This document shows positions 35,742 through 43,798 of a stretch of DNA of 64,000 bases, piece after piece. Within the stretch, counting starts at the first letter, position 1. Each line of letters begins with the position of its first letter. The translations under genes and the position numbers were made by a program. The notes under the pieces are model-generated. The model saw only the letters and a list, made by a program, of their open reading frames with translations, ran no database searches and had not been told where the DNA came from. The stretch comes from Spirosoma aerolatum (GTDB taxonomy: Bacteria > Bacteroidota > Bacteroidia > Cytophagales > Spirosomataceae), in assembly GCF_002056795.1 (NCBI RefSeq), contig NZ_CP020104.1, forward strand, positions 1,561,001 to 1,625,000, read 5' to 3'.

Positions 35742-36287
35742 TTATACAACGGCTTGGGGAAACACATCTCGTAGTAGCTTTAGCTCCTGATCTTTTTCGG
35801 AAACTATTGGATTCTTGATACCCCAGTCAATATTCAGGTCGGGATCGTTCCAGATAATTCCTGATTCAGAAGCTTTGTTGTACACATTTGTACATTTATA
35901 GCTGAATATACTATCTTCCAATGCTACAAAGCCATGCGCAAAACCTTCAGGAATGTAGGCCATATTGGCTAGTTTGGCATCCAGCAGAAATGTTTCGTAT
36001 TGGCCAAAGGTTGGGGAGTCTGGCCGTAGATCGACCGCGATGTCCAGCACTTGCCCAGTAATAACCCGTACTAGTTTTCCCTGGGCAAACGGTTCGTTTT
36101 GCATATGCAAACCCCGCAAAACTCCCTTAACGGAAAACGACTGGTTGTCCTGTACGAATTCCATAGGTAGCCCCAGCGATGCAAATAGAGGTTTATTATA
36201 GGATTCGAAAAAATGGCCACGTTCATCTTCAAAAATACGTGGAATCAATTCGATAAGACCCTCAATGGCCGTTTGGCGGACTTGCAT
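35742..36287 (-). CDS. rfbC: dTDP-4-dehydrorhamnose 3,5-epimerase
   Basis: A 181-residue cupin-fold enzyme of dTDP-L-rhamnose synthesis. Family motifs: FEDERGHFFESYN (near 22-34), VQDNQSFSVKGVLRGLHMQ with the catalytic His (about 62-63 after the Leu-Arg-Gly), and the YIPEGFAHGFVALED segment. The other rml/rfb genes are not in the window. ATG 36287 (MQVRQTAIEG) is the best start, supported by a TAAATTTG box 40 bases upstream; the frame also opens at a TTG eight codons earlier. Confidence 0.93.
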   Translation of the reverse strand: MQVRQTAIEGLIELIPRIFEDERGHFFESYNKPLFASLGLPMEFVQDNQSFSVKGVLRGLHMQNEPFAQGKLVRVITGQVLDIAVDLRPDSPTFGQYETFLLDAKLANMAYIPEGFAHGFVALEDSIFSYKCTNVYNKASESGIIWNDPDLNIDWGIKNPIVSEKDQELKLLRDVFPQAVV

Positions 36288-36327
36288 GGTAGCAATTTGT
36301 TTCGTAGGCAATACGTTATCTTACAGG

Positions 36328-36335
36328 CAAATTTA
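36328..36335 (-). promoter_or_regulatory. Bacteroidota -7 box before rfbC
   Basis: TAAATTTG on the minus strand matches TAnnTTTG, 40 bases upstream of ATG 36287. No clear -33 element. Confidence 0.4.
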
Positions 36336-36402
36336 TGAAACTGGCTTGGTAAGTTGTACTTTTGAACCGAATCATTTTTAAGTGGTGATTCTTCGATTCA
36401 GC

Positions 36403-37224
36403 ATGACGTACTCCGAATTAAGTAGCCAGATCTTTCAAAAACAGTCTTATCTCTGTGTTGGTCTAGATACCGATCCCCGAAAAATTCCTACTCATTTACT
36501 GACCGAAAAAGACCCGGTTTTGGCATTTAATAAAGCAATCATTGATGCAACTGCCGATTTCGCTGTGGCTTACAAGCCTAATATCGCTTTTTATGAAGCC
36601 CAGGGGCCGCGTGGATGGGAAAGCCTTCAACGAACACTTGAGTGTATTCCTGCCGATTGTTTTACAATTGCAGATGCTAAACGGGGTGATATTGGTAATA
36701 CATCAGATCTATATGCCCGTACATTTTTCGAGCCAACGGCGGCTGGATTATCGTTCGACTCGGTAACTGTGGCTCCCTACATGGGGCATGATTCAGTAAC
36801 GCCTTTTCTGGCTTACGAAGGGAAATGGGTCATTTTGCTGGCATTGACATCAAATCCTGGTAGTGCCGATTTTCAACGACAGGCTGTGGACGATCAGGCG
36901 CTCTTTGAAACCATTATTGAAACGGCCCAAACCTGGGCAGGGCCTGATAAGCTCATGTTTGTAGTAGGTGCTACTCAGGCTAAAGAATTGGGACGAATCC
37001 GGGCGTTAGCGCCAAAAAACTTTTTGCTGGTCCCGGGTGTAGGTGCACAAGGTGGCTCACTGGCCGATGTGTCCAGATATGGGCTTACGGCCGATGGTGG
37101 GTTATTGGTTAATGCATCAAGAAGTATATTATATGCCTCTACAGGTACTGACTTTACTCAGCAGGCTCGTGCGGAGGCTAAACGTATGCAACAGGAGATG
37201 AAAAGATATTTGGGAGAAATGTAA
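36403..37224 (+). CDS. pyrF: Orotidine 5'-phosphate decarboxylase (type 2)
   Basis: A 273-residue TIM-barrel enzyme that makes UMP from OMP, the last step of pyrimidine synthesis. The catalytic motif FTIADAKRGDIGNTSDLYA has Lys93 and two Asp. LCVGLDTDP near the N-terminus and LLVPGVGAQGG, LLVNASRSILYA near the C-terminus are typical of the longer type-2 subfamily. ATG 36403 (MTYSELSSQIF) is the family-like start; the frame also opens seven codons earlier. Confidence 0.95.
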   Translation: MTYSELSSQIFQKQSYLCVGLDTDPRKIPTHLLTEKDPVLAFNKAIIDATADFAVAYKPNIAFYEAQGPRGWESLQRTLECIPADCFTIADAKRGDIGNTSDLYARTFFEPTAAGLSFDSVTVAPYMGHDSVTPFLAYEGKWVILLALTSNPGSADFQRQAVDDQALFETIIETAQTWAGPDKLMFVVGATQAKELGRIRALAPKNFLLVPGVGAQGGSLADVSRYGLTADGGLLVNASRSILYASTGTDFTQQARAEAKRMQQEMKRYLGEM

Positions 37225-37293
37225 AAGCAATACGGATTAGTGTTTCGTAAGCCGGGGTAATGTATTTGGTTTTCTGCTTATACATGCAGATAA

Positions 37294-38625
37294 TTGTACA
37301 TTATACACCGTTTGTTATACATTACGCCTGTGCTGGAATCGTTTCTCTATTTTATCTGGCAATACCAGTACTTTTCGCCAACAAATCTTACAACAACCGA
37401 GGGAGAATCCATACAGGTCATCAACCCTGGTTTTCGAAACCATAATGCCGGGCCTGATTTTACGAATGCTCGTTTGCTAATCAACGATGTCGAGTGGGTA
37501 GGAACCGTAGAGATGCATACGCAGGCATCGGATTGGCTGGTTCATAAGCATCAATATGACCGGGCCTATGACAATGTGATTCTCCATGTGGTTTGGCAGG
37601 ATGATACGTCGGTCACCGGTCGTCGAGTTGACCGGACGAATGGAACCGCGCTGCCAACGCTTGAGCTACACCATCGTACCGACCCTTTACTGCTTGAGCG
37701 ATACCACCTGCTCACAACATCGGCCGACGCCATTCCCTGTGCAGGTCAATTCCGTTCTGTATCACCACTTCGCATAACGTCTATGCTGGATAAGACGATG
37801 CTGCAACGGCTTGAGCGCAAGGCTGTTATTGTACGTGATTTAGTTGATGGTACAGGTGGAGATTGGGAGGAAACGGTTTATCGATTGCTGGCTATTACGA
37901 TGGGATTCAAGATAAATGCTGAGCCTATGGCGCAGCTCAGTCGGGCCGTACCGTTGAAAGCTTTGTTAAAACATCGTGATAATCTTATCCAGGTTGAAGC
38001 GTTATTGTTTGGTACAGCCGGTTTACTGGATGGGAAGGTAAAAGAACAGGATAGGTATATAGATACTCTGGAGCGTGAGTATCGGTTTCTGGCGGCTAAA
38101 TATGGTGTCGTGGATAAGCAGATGCCAGCGCATATATGGAAGTGGGGGAGGTTGCGCCCTGCCAATTTCCCGACTCTTCGTGTTGCCCAGTTAGCCTGCC
38201 TGATTACGCGGAATGCCAGCTTGTTTTCCTTATTTGCCGGGGCCACCGATGCCAAACTACTTGTGGAGGCTTTGCAGATAACGCCATCTGCGTATTGGCA
38301 ATCACATTATCGATTTGGAAAAGCATCGGAAAAGACGGTTCCAACACTGGGAGAATCGTCAGCTATTGGCATTATTGTCAACGCTGTGGTTCCATTGCTG
38401 GCGGCATATGCGCACCACCGGGGAGAGCCCGCTTATATTGATCGGGCTATCAGCTTATTGGAACAATTGCCTGCCGAAAAAAACCGTCTGACCGAAGGTT
38501 GGGATACGCTCGGATTGGGTATCCATACAGCGTTCGACTCGCAGGCGGCTATTGAACTCTATAATGAGTTTTGTTCTGTAAAAAAGTGCTTAAGCTGCCA
38601 GATAGGAGCAGCCCTATTAAAGTAA
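37294..38625 (+). CDS. DUF2851 family protein
   Basis: A 443-residue cytoplasmic protein of the DUF2851 family, restricted mostly to Bacteroidota. The motif INPGFRNHNAGPDFTNARLLINDVEWVGTVEMH (about 46-78) is strongly conserved, with a following HxxDRAYDNVILHVVW segment, and the C-terminus ends with the CSVKKCLSCQIGAALLK cysteine motif. The pattern recalls nuclease folds but no activity is known. The start is uncertain. The frame opens at TTG 37294; a GTG at 37330 that begins VLESFLYFIWQYQYF matches the usual family start better. Confidence 0.85.
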   Translation: MYIIHRLLYITPVLESFLYFIWQYQYFSPTNLTTTEGESIQVINPGFRNHNAGPDFTNARLLINDVEWVGTVEMHTQASDWLVHKHQYDRAYDNVILHVVWQDDTSVTGRRVDRTNGTALPTLELHHRTDPLLLERYHLLTTSADAIPCAGQFRSVSPLRITSMLDKTMLQRLERKAVIVRDLVDGTGGDWEETVYRLLAITMGFKINAEPMAQLSRAVPLKALLKHRDNLIQVEALLFGTAGLLDGKVKEQDRYIDTLEREYRFLAAKYGVVDKQMPAHIWKWGRLRPANFPTLRVAQLACLITRNASLFSLFAGATDAKLLVEALQITPSAYWQSHYRFGKASEKTVPTLGESSAIGIIVNAVVPLLAAYAHHRGEPAYIDRAISLLEQLPAEKNRLTEGWDTLGLGIHTAFDSQAAIELYNEFCSVKKCLSCQIGAALLK

Positions 38626-38626
38626 T

Positions 38627-38697
38627 GTATGCTATAGGATGTATAAAAGCTGATGTGACGAACTGCGAAACCATCTATCATACACCCTATAGCATAC
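38627..38697. terminator. Hairpin between convergent genes
   Basis: The arms GTATGCTATAGGATGTAT (38627-38644) and ATACACCCTATAGCATAC (38680-38697) pair at 17 of 18 positions around a 35-base loop. Starts 2 bases after the DUF2851 stop and ends 11 bases from the Gfo/Idh/MocA stop. Confidence 0.65.
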
Positions 38698-38708
38698 ACC
38701 AAAAACGC

Positions 38709-40034
38709 CTAGCTCACCACCACATCCTGCTTGGTAGCATCCCAGGTTACACGTTTGCCGGTATGTAATGCCATTGTAGCCATGATGTTGGCGACTGAGT
38801 GATTGAAACCGACGCGAGCAGGAGCATTAGGCTCTTTACGGCTCCGAACGCATTCCATCCAGTTCAACATGTGTAAGGACGTCATTGGATCGCCACCTGT
38901 GTTGGCCGATGTTTCGACTTTAGCCGCTTCACCAAGCGACATGCTGGGTAGAAGATTGGCTTTCATGCCCATGTCTTTTGCGTATTTCTCTTCTAGGCCT
39001 CCTTCGGGTGAAATCTTGTTGGTATCAAGATTAATCATCCCCCCGTTCGAGTAGTAGTATTCTTTTACACCCCCGGCTTCGTTATTCATCCGGGAAGAAT
39101 ATAACACCTGAAAGCCTTTATTTTTGTCATTGTCCGGGCCATAATCGAATACAGCCGTGAAGGTATCGGCATTCGTACGGCCATCTTTCCAGCTATAGAT
39201 ACCACCATTGGCCACTACCGAACGCGGGTGATCCAGCCCACTGAACCAGTGTACCGTATCGATCTGGTGCGACATCCACTGACCGGGAATACCTGATGAG
39301 TAAGGATAGAACAGCCGGAACTCAAGGTATTTACGTGGGTCCCAGGCTACTTTGGGGCGGTTGAGTTGGTAACGATCCCAGTCGGTATCTTCTTTCCTGA
39401 TTTCGGAAACGAGTTTAGCCCGACGCCAGCGACCAGGCTGGTTTACATTCCAGGTCATTTCAACCATGGTAATATCGCCGAATTTACCTGACCGGATAAA
39501 CTCATTGGCCGAGTGGTAGTTGGGTGCCGAACGACGTTGTGATCCAATCTGAACAATCTTTTTTGAACTTTCAACAGCCTTCAGGGCTTTACGAGCATCT
39601 TCGAGCGATTCGGCAAAAGGCTTTTCGCAATAGACATCATGGCCTGATTCAACAGCAGCCGCACAATGCAATGCGTGCTGGAAGTCGGCGGTACTAATAA
39701 TGACCGCATCGACGTCTTTCCGTTCGAACAGTTCGTCGTTGTTACGCGCTTTGAAGAAGTTGCTATCATTCAGACCTTTGCCTTTAAGGTACGCATCAGC
39801 TTCTTCACGACGACGATTCCAGATGTCGGATACCGCTACGAACGCAAAATTCTGCGCCTTGGCATGTTCGGCAAAAGCGGGGGCCAGCGACTGTCGGAAG
39901 CGATCCGAGAAGCCGACAATACCCACCCGAACCCGGTCGTTCGAACCCAGGATGCGAGCGTAGCTACCTGCCGAGAAGCTCATGCCGAGCCCGGCTAGGG
40001 CAGATTTTTTTATAAACTCACGACGATTTTCCAT
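38709..40034 (-). CDS. Gfo/Idh/MocA-family oxidoreductase with Tat-like signal
   Basis: A 441-residue NAD(P)-dependent sugar oxidoreductase. It begins with a twin-arginine signal (MENRREFIKKSALAGLGMSFSAG), so it is probably exported folded to the periplasm. The nucleotide fold starts RVRVGIVGFSDRF, and the catalytic EKP motif is in DVYCEKPFAESLEDA. Last gene of the minus-strand unit with susC, susD, an isomerase-like protein and a DUF1080 protein. Such oxidoreductases accompany 3-keto-sugar hydrolases and may oxidise or reduce the C3 position of glycosides. Confidence 0.88.
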   Translation of the reverse strand: MENRREFIKKSALAGLGMSFSAGSYARILGSNDRVRVGIVGFSDRFRQSLAPAFAEHAKAQNFAFVAVSDIWNRRREEADAYLKGKGLNDSNFFKARNNDELFERKDVDAVIISTADFQHALHCAAAVESGHDVYCEKPFAESLEDARKALKAVESSKKIVQIGSQRRSAPNYHSANEFIRSGKFGDITMVEMTWNVNQPGRWRRAKLVSEIRKEDTDWDRYQLNRPKVAWDPRKYLEFRLFYPYSSGIPGQWMSHQIDTVHWFSGLDHPRSVVANGGIYSWKDGRTNADTFTAVFDYGPDNDKNKGFQVLYSSRMNNEAGGVKEYYYSNGGMINLDTNKISPEGGLEEKYAKDMGMKANLLPSMSLGEAAKVETSANTGGDPMTSLHMLNWMECVRSRKEPNAPARVGFNHSVANIMATMALHTGKRVTWDATKQDVVVS

Positions 40035-40048
40035 GCGATTTGAAAGGG

Positions 40049-40056
40049 AAACGTTT
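40049..40056. promoter_or_regulatory. AAACGTTT core upstream of the Gfo/Idh/MocA gene
   Basis: A perfect AAACGTTT palindrome inside GGGAAACGTTTGAC, 15 bases upstream of the oxidoreductase ATG. It matches the core of LacI-type operators. Short palindromes arise by chance, so confidence is low. Confidence 0.2.
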
Positions 40057-40106
40057 GACTGTAAAAATAAAAAAAGTAGGTTCAGACCAGTATGTCCGGT
40101 ACCTGA

Positions 40107-40847
40107 TTAAAGTGTTCTTATCTTCATATTCCGATAATAAACCCGGTTTCCGTGATCCTGAAGCAGAATATGCCCTTTGGGCGCTTCACCAAACCGACCG
40201 TTAGCGTTGTATTCAGGAGCTTTATACTTACTCATCGCAACCAGTTCACGAAATTTCTCACTGCCTCGTTCATAGTCAACCACTTTCGTGCCATTGAGCC
40301 AGTGCTCCACATGCTTCCCTTTCGATATCACGCGCCCTGTATTCCACTCGCCAATTGGGTTGGCTTTTTTACCCGATGCCGGAATCAGATCATACAGAGA
40401 GCCAACAGTACGATTTCCGTTACGCCCTAGTTTAGCATCAGGATGTTTATCGTCGTCCAGAACCTGAAACTCCAGGCCGAAAGCTGAGCCTTTGGGCTTA
40501 GGCGAATGCTCAACCACAAAGTATTTTACGCCACTATTGGCCCCTTCGGTGAGTTTAAAATCGAACATAAGATCGAAATCGCTATACTCGCCGTCGGTAA
40601 CAATGTCACCGAAACTTTGCGATTCAGACCCGTCTGATTGTTGGATTGTCAACATCCCATCCGTTACGCTCCAGCCTTTTTCAGGGAACTTGTCTTTATA
40701 GGCTCCCCGCCATCCATTGGTTGTTTTTCCATCGAAAAGTAGTTTCCAACCTTCTTTTTTCTCCTTGTCAGTTAACGTGTTGGGCGTTTGTGGCTTGTCA
40801 AACGCCAGCAAACCGAGCAGGGCAGCACCGATGATTAGTTGTTTCAT
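40107..40847 (-). CDS. Secreted DUF1080 protein (3-keto-disaccharide hydrolase family)
   Basis: A 246-residue exported protein. The signal peptide starts MKQLIIGAALLGLLAF at ATG 40847. The DUF1080 domain (about 35-245) shows WKLLFDGKTTNGWRG, KGWSVTDGMLTI and GANSGVKYFVVE. The fold is a concanavalin-like sandwich; members cleave 3-keto-glycosides. A longer reading frame reaches 40913 but its first 22 residues are encoded by the stem-loop at 40859-40932 and have no signal peptide, so it was rejected. It lies between the isomerase-like and the Gfo/Idh/MocA genes on the same strand. Confidence 0.85.
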   Translation of the reverse strand: MKQLIIGAALLGLLAFDKPQTPNTLTDKEKKEGWKLLFDGKTTNGWRGAYKDKFPEKGWSVTDGMLTIQQSDGSESQSFGDIVTDGEYSDFDLMFDFKLTEGANSGVKYFVVEHSPKPKGSAFGLEFQVLDDDKHPDAKLGRNGNRTVGSLYDLIPASGKKANPIGEWNTGRVISKGKHVEHWLNGTKVVDYERGSEKFRELVAMSKYKAPEYNANGRFGEAPKGHILLQDHGNRVYYRNMKIRTL

Positions 40848-40858
40848 AAGCGAATGAA

Positions 40859-40932
40859 TGATTGAGCGAATGAGTGGTTGAGTGAGAAATCTACGCGTCC
40901 GTTGTTCACTCAATCACTCATTCGCTCAATCA
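40859..40932. repeat. 27-bp intercistronic stem-loop overlapping a stop codon
   Basis: The arms 40859-40885 and 40906-40932 pair at 26 Watson-Crick positions plus one G-U pair around a 20-base loop containing ACGCGT. On the minus strand the stem starts exactly at the TGA of the isomerase-like gene (40930-40932) and ends 11 bases before the ATG of the DUF1080 gene. The 5' arm has TGA in all three frames. No T-tract follows. Confidence 0.9.
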
Positions 40933-41856
40933 CAATTGATGATGTAAGGTTTTTGTGATGTAATCTTTATTGATTTGGGCGCACTGGAGGGGTGTTTTGT
41001 CTTTTTCGGGTACGCCATCCAGTTCGATAATCCCCCAGCCTTTGAACTTGATGTCTTCCAAGGCTTTGAACACGGCCGGAACATCGACATTACCACGGCC
41101 TAACTCAACGAATTTATAGGCTTTCGGATCGTTGGGTTTATCCGGCAGGGGCGACATGGTGTCTTTCAGGTGCAACGCATAAATAAGGTCTTTGTATTGC
41201 TTCACTGCTTTTTCAGGCTGCCCTCCTCCCTGTTTGTAGTGAGCAATATCCAGTTCGAGTTTCACGTATTTTGGGTTCATGGCCTGCACAATCACATCCA
41301 CCTCTTCTGGCGTTTCACCAAGCTGATGCATGTGGTTGTGGTACGATGCCTGAACGCCCAGGTCGGCGGTTTGCTTGCCGATTTCATTCATCACGGTTGC
41401 CAGTCGTTTTAGTTCTTCCGTGGTTGGGAGCCGATCTTTAGGGCGGGCTGAGTTGGTCAGCTGAATAGCCGAACCACCCAGGGCTTTTACAAAACTAGCA
41501 TGAGCTACGTGCATATCAATCGTACTCTGCTCTTTGGCCGGGTCGATTTCTACATTGCCACTCGAGAACATAGCCAGTGCCAGCTGATGCTGGTCGAGCA
41601 GGGCTTTCAGTTCAGATGGTTTGGCTTTGTAAGGTCCGAAGGTATTGGCCCGGAGTTGAATGCCTTTGTAACCAAGTGAAGCCAGATCGCTGATGGCCTG
41701 GGCGTCGTTGCCACCCCAGGTAATGGCTGAATACGCTATCTTGAGGCCAGATGGATTTGTAGCGAAGGCCGCCAGTCGGGAAGCGCCTACGGTAAGAGCT
41801 AACGTGGAAAGGCCAGCCATTGTAAGAAACTGCCGTCGATTTACAGGCTCCTGCAT
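40930..41856 (-). CDS. Sugar phosphate isomerase/epimerase-like TIM-barrel protein with Tat-like signal
   Basis: A 308-residue protein of the AP-endonuclease-2-like (xylose isomerase-like TIM barrel) family. It begins with an RR signal (NRRQFLTMAGLSTLALTVGA), so it is probably periplasmic. Metal-ligand motifs include the NHMHQLGETPEE His and the LELDIAHYKQGG Glu/Asp/His. Together with DUF1080 and Gfo/Idh/MocA proteins, such enzymes form a 3-keto-sugar processing set, where the isomerase may act on 3-keto- or 2-hydroxy-3-keto intermediates. Stem-loops lie on both sides of the gene. Confidence 0.85.
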   Translation of the reverse strand: MQEPVNRRQFLTMAGLSTLALTVGASRLAAFATNPSGLKIAYSAITWGGNDAQAISDLASLGYKGIQLRANTFGPYKAKPSELKALLDQHQLALAMFSSGNVEIDPAKEQSTIDMHVAHASFVKALGGSAIQLTNSARPKDRLPTTEELKRLATVMNEIGKQTADLGVQASYHNHMHQLGETPEEVDVIVQAMNPKYVKLELDIAHYKQGGGQPEKAVKQYKDLIYALHLKDTMSPLPDKPNDPKAYKFVELGRGNVDVPAVFKALEDIKFKGWGIIELDGVPEKDKTPLQCAQINKDYITKTLHHQL

Positions 41857-41960
41857 GATTGGGAATGGGAATAGTCAGATAGCTAAAAAGGCAACTACTG
41901 ATAGTGGAAAATTCAGGTTCAGTTAAAAGAAGAGGAAGAATTTTTAATTCTACTGGTTTT

Positions 41961-42032
41961 AAAGAGCGAATGAGTGAAAGAGCGCAACCATGACATACGT
42001 CAGTATTTCGCTCTTTCACTCATTCGCTCTTT
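41961..42032. repeat. Perfect 24-bp stem-loop after susD, with a nested hairpin
   Basis: The arms 41961-41984 and 42009-42032 are exact reverse complements around a 24-base loop. The loop contains its own small palindrome TGAC-ATAC-GTCA (41991-42002). It begins 7 bases after the susD stop and ends 104 bases before the next ATG. The words AAAGAGCGAATGAGTGAAAG resemble those in the neighbouring stem at 40859. Confidence 0.9.
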
Positions 42033-42039
42033 CGCTTAA

Positions 42040-43746
42040 TTAGAAGCCCGCATTTTGTGGGAAGTTGGCACTACCACCTTCCGTACGGTCAATCTGCGTT
42101 TGTGGGATTGGGCGGTAGTTGTGTGTTTCTTTCACGTTGGCCGCTCCATCGGCGTTATACAATTTGACTCGTTCAACCAGGTTGCCCCAACGCTTCAGGT
42201 CGAACCACCGCGTTTGCTCACCAGCCAGCTCACGAGCGCGTTCCTGCATAATCATCTCCATATCAACCTGGGCTGGAGTGATTTCCATAGCGGCTTCTTT
42301 GCCTGGCCAGGCTGCCCGACGACGTACTACGTTAAGTGCAGCAGCAGCTTCTGTGGTTTTGCCTTGCTTGAATTGAGCTTCGGCCAGAATCAGATAGGTT
42401 TCGGCCAGTCGGAAGGCCAGATAATCGCGACTACCTTGTTCATAGGTCAGGTCGGGGCGGTTCGGGTCCAGGAATTTTTGCAGCGTTGGGAATAAGGCGG
42501 CTGTGTAGGCGCTGGGTACCAAAACCTGATATGGCTTCGCGGCCCGTTGTGCTAATGTCCATTCAACACCCGGAATATAAATCGCGGTATCACCTGCTTT
42601 TAGGGTGATCTTAGCCTTACTGTTGTCAAACGAGGTGTTCAGGTTTGCGCCCGGGTTGTTCGATAGCCATGTATCCTTAAACGTCTTCTTGTACCGAGAG
42701 TCATTAACCCGATCTTTAAACACCGTTTCCAATAAGTAGTTAGTTGGCTTTAGGCGTTTGAACGGACGGTCGTTGGCGATATCCCGTTTCATACCGGGCT
42801 GCACATCATACTGCATACCAAAATACAGGTGAAGTTTGTTACCATCACCGTTGTTCGTATTAGCCGTGTTGATGTTGGTTAACGGATCAGATGTATACTG
42901 TACCGAAAAAATAACCTCATCATTAATTTCGCCACTTCCCTGCGCAAACACACTGGCGAAATCAGGCAACAGCTTGTAGCCATAGTTGGCAATGACGTTC
43001 TGGGCATAGGTCGCTGCTTTTGCGTAATCGTCCGTTGCTTTGGCTGATGCGTTTGTTGCTTTCGTCAGATAGACACGTGCCAGCAGATGCTCGGCAGCCG
43101 ATTTGGTAGCCCGACCATAATCACTAGCTGCTTGTGCAGAAGCTTTGGTAGCTGGTAAATCAGCTATAGCTGCTTCAAGGTCGGCTATGATCTGTTTATA
43201 CATATCGGCTTCCGTTGCCCGCTTTGTCACTTTTGTGGGCCCAAGTGTTTCGGTTAACCGCAGATCTACTCCACCGAATTCCTGGGTCAGAATAAAGTAG
43301 TAATGCGCCCGCAAAAACTTCATTTCGGCGACCCGTAGTTTTTTCGTAGCATCTGAGACAGTAGCTGCCGGAGCGCGTCCAATGACGGCATTGCAGGTGT
43401 TGATACCCTTATACAGTTCTTCCCAGACCTGCTGAATGATATCGACAAAGCTATTCATCTGGGTATCATAGAAATGAAACCCTTTGTAGCTTCCATCGGC
43501 TCCGGCCTGGTAAATATCAGTGCCGTATTCAGTCATGGTCAGCCCCCGTTCTGAGCCGTAAAAGTTACGCATGGAGGAGTAAGCCGCTCTGCTGGCATCT
43601 TCAAATCCTTTGGGCGTATTCATGTAATCGTTCCCGATAGCGGATACTACCGTTTCCTTCAGCACGTCCTTACAGGCTTGACCGCTAAGCATAAGGGTCG
43701 CAAGTGCCAGGGCGCGAATTGATTTATGTGAAAATTTTGATTTCAT
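42040..43746 (-). CDS. SusD/RagB-family outer-membrane glycan-binding lipoprotein
   Basis: A 568-residue lipoprotein with a signal peptide and lipobox SGQAC (Cys25). The SusD fold with tetratricopeptide-like helices covers the rest; the C-terminal RagB motif (ELAGEQTRWFDLKRWGNL) is clear. It lies over the SusC channel in the outer membrane and captures a substrate, probably a glycan or glycoside. Its gene follows susC after 52 bases on the same strand. Confidence 0.93.
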   Translation of the reverse strand: MKSKFSHKSIRALALATLMLSGQACKDVLKETVVSAIGNDYMNTPKGFEDASRAAYSSMRNFYGSERGLTMTEYGTDIYQAGADGSYKGFHFYDTQMNSFVDIIQQVWEELYKGINTCNAVIGRAPAATVSDATKKLRVAEMKFLRAHYYFILTQEFGGVDLRLTETLGPTKVTKRATEADMYKQIIADLEAAIADLPATKASAQAASDYGRATKSAAEHLLARVYLTKATNASAKATDDYAKAATYAQNVIANYGYKLLPDFASVFAQGSGEINDEVIFSVQYTSDPLTNINTANTNNGDGNKLHLYFGMQYDVQPGMKRDIANDRPFKRLKPTNYLLETVFKDRVNDSRYKKTFKDTWLSNNPGANLNTSFDNSKAKITLKAGDTAIYIPGVEWTLAQRAAKPYQVLVPSAYTAALFPTLQKFLDPNRPDLTYEQGSRDYLAFRLAETYLILAEAQFKQGKTTEAAAALNVVRRRAAWPGKEAAMEITPAQVDMEMIMQERARELAGEQTRWFDLKRWGNLVERVKLYNADGAANVKETHNYRPIPQTQIDRTEGGSANFPQNAGF

Positions 43747-43798
43747 GTTTGTTTTCGAATCTTAAGGTGTTTACAAATACATCATTTACAGGTTACGC

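Noticed and set aside
40848..40913. N-terminal extension of the DUF1080 protein
   Set aside because: The 22 extra residues are encoded by a stem-loop, have no family similarity, and would displace a clear signal peptide from the N-terminus.
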